Assembly: GCA_002339015.1 (NCBI GenBank)
Contig: DDJC01000086.1
Coordinates: forward strand, 1-22,399
From: Burkholderiales bacterium UBA1834
GTDB taxonomy: Bacteria > Pseudomonadota > Gammaproteobacteria > Burkholderiales > Burkholderiaceae_C
DNA: 22,399 bases
Direction of reading: 5' to 3'
Shown here piece after piece: positions 22,002-22,399 of this stretch; position 1 is the first letter of the stretch; each line of letters begins with the position of its first letter. A model generated the notes under the pieces. That model saw only the letters and a list, made by a program, of their open reading frames with translations. It made no database searches and was not told the DNA's origin. The position numbers and the translations under genes are program-made.

Positions 22002-22399
22002 ATGCCCGCATACCGTTCCAAGACCTCCACCGCCGGCCGCAACATGGCGGGCGCGCGTTCCCTGTGGCGCGCCACAGGCATGAAAGACGAGGACTTCTCC
22101 AAGCCCATCATCGCCGTGGTCAACTCCTTCACGCAGTTCGTGCCCGGCCACGTGCACCTGAAGGACCTGGGCCAGCTGGTCGCCCGTGAGATCGAGGCTG
22201 CCGGCGGCGTCGCCAAGGAGTTCAACACCATCGCGGTGGACGACGGCATCGCCATGGGCCACGACGGCATGCTCTACTCGCTGCCCAGCCGCGACATCAT
22301 CGCGGACTCGGTGGAGTACATGGTCAACGCGCACTGCGCCGACGCCATGGTCTGCATCTCCAACTGCGACAAGATCACCCCCGGCATGCTGATGGCCGC
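22002..22399 (+). CDS. ilvD: Dihydroxy-acid dehydratase, N-terminal part (runs off the window)
   Basis: The first 132 codons of ilvD are visible. The enzyme dehydrates 2,3-dihydroxy-isovalerate and -methylvalerate in valine, leucine and isoleucine synthesis in the cytosol. The start MPAYRSKTSTAGRNMAGARS is followed by highly conserved blocks: PIIAVVNSFTQFVPGHVHL, EFNTIAVDDGIAMGHDGMLY, SLPSRDIIADSVEYM and CISNCDKITPGM. The last block contains an iron-sulfur ligand Cys and the CDK lysine that is carboxylated for Mg binding. Another conserved cluster-ligand Cys precedes it in the NAHCADAM block. The remaining ~75% lies right of the window. It is transcribed away from the Rrf2 gene. Confidence 0.97.
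   Translation, partial: MPAYRSKTSTAGRNMAGARSLWRATGMKDEDFSKPIIAVVNSFTQFVPGHVHLKDLGQLVAREIEAAGGVAKEFNTIAVDDGIAMGHDGMLYSLPSRDIIADSVEYMVNAHCADAMVCISNCDKITPGMLMA

Overview
The window looks like chromosomal DNA of a high-GC betaproteobacterium, most likely in the order Burkholderiales. This is judged from gene content and composition only. From about 5.1 kb to the end it is GC-rich, tightly packed backbone DNA. The first ~4.99 kb is visibly less GC-rich and is interpreted as the end of a Tn7/Tn5053-like transposon or island that continues off the left edge.

Island, 1-~4990. A possible gene tail (1-228) is followed by a tightly coupled five-gene plus-strand operon (288-3467). It encodes a small protein with a carrier-protein-like C-terminal half, an XRE repressor, an ImmA/IrrE metallopeptidase fused to a chagasin-like (I42) cysteine-peptidase inhibitor domain, a cytosolic papain-like cysteine peptidase without a propeptide, and a divergent thymidylate-synthase-fold protein that keeps a candidate catalytic Cys. 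A 7+7 bp inverted repeat overlaps the putative -35 of the operon. A convergent orphan tniQ (3625-4839) lies next to three copies of a 13-bp repeat (4856-4982). Immediately beyond, the first ~36 codons of an MBL-fold hydrolase gene run outward on the minus strand and then lose homology, so the element appears to have split that gene. The operon is therefore probable cargo, and it is the best candidate in the window for an undescribed system: a stress- or phage-responsive protease/inhibitor circuit with a nucleotide-enzyme-like partner.

Backbone, 5376-11456. A Tat-signal protein and a GMC flavoprotein carrying a CX2CX2CX3C cluster form an overlapping pair on the plus strand. After a 424-bp stretch with no convincing gene come four minus-strand genes: two ferritin-like di-iron proteins in tandem, a YetF/DUF421 membrane protein and a small secreted protein.

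Metal region, 11650-20326. Two divergent operons share a control region with two palindromes. Leftwards are a DUF2796 (ZrgA-like) periplasmic protein, an ABC ATPase, an FtsX-like permease and a DUF3299 protein, a set resembling the zinc-associated Zrg systems. Rightwards are a TonB-dependent receptor, a DUF4198 (NikK-like) protein, a NikL-like protein and the ECF transporter genes cbiM, cbiQ and cbiO. This makes a complete outer-membrane to cytoplasm route for a divalent metal, probably nickel, with cobalt or zinc possible.

Right end, 20345-22399. A thioredoxin-reductase-like flavoprotein and an Rrf2 regulator lie on the minus strand with a 17-bp palindrome between them. The 5' part of ilvD (dihydroxy-acid dehydratase) runs off the window on the plus strand. 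No rRNA, tRNA or CRISPR array was seen.
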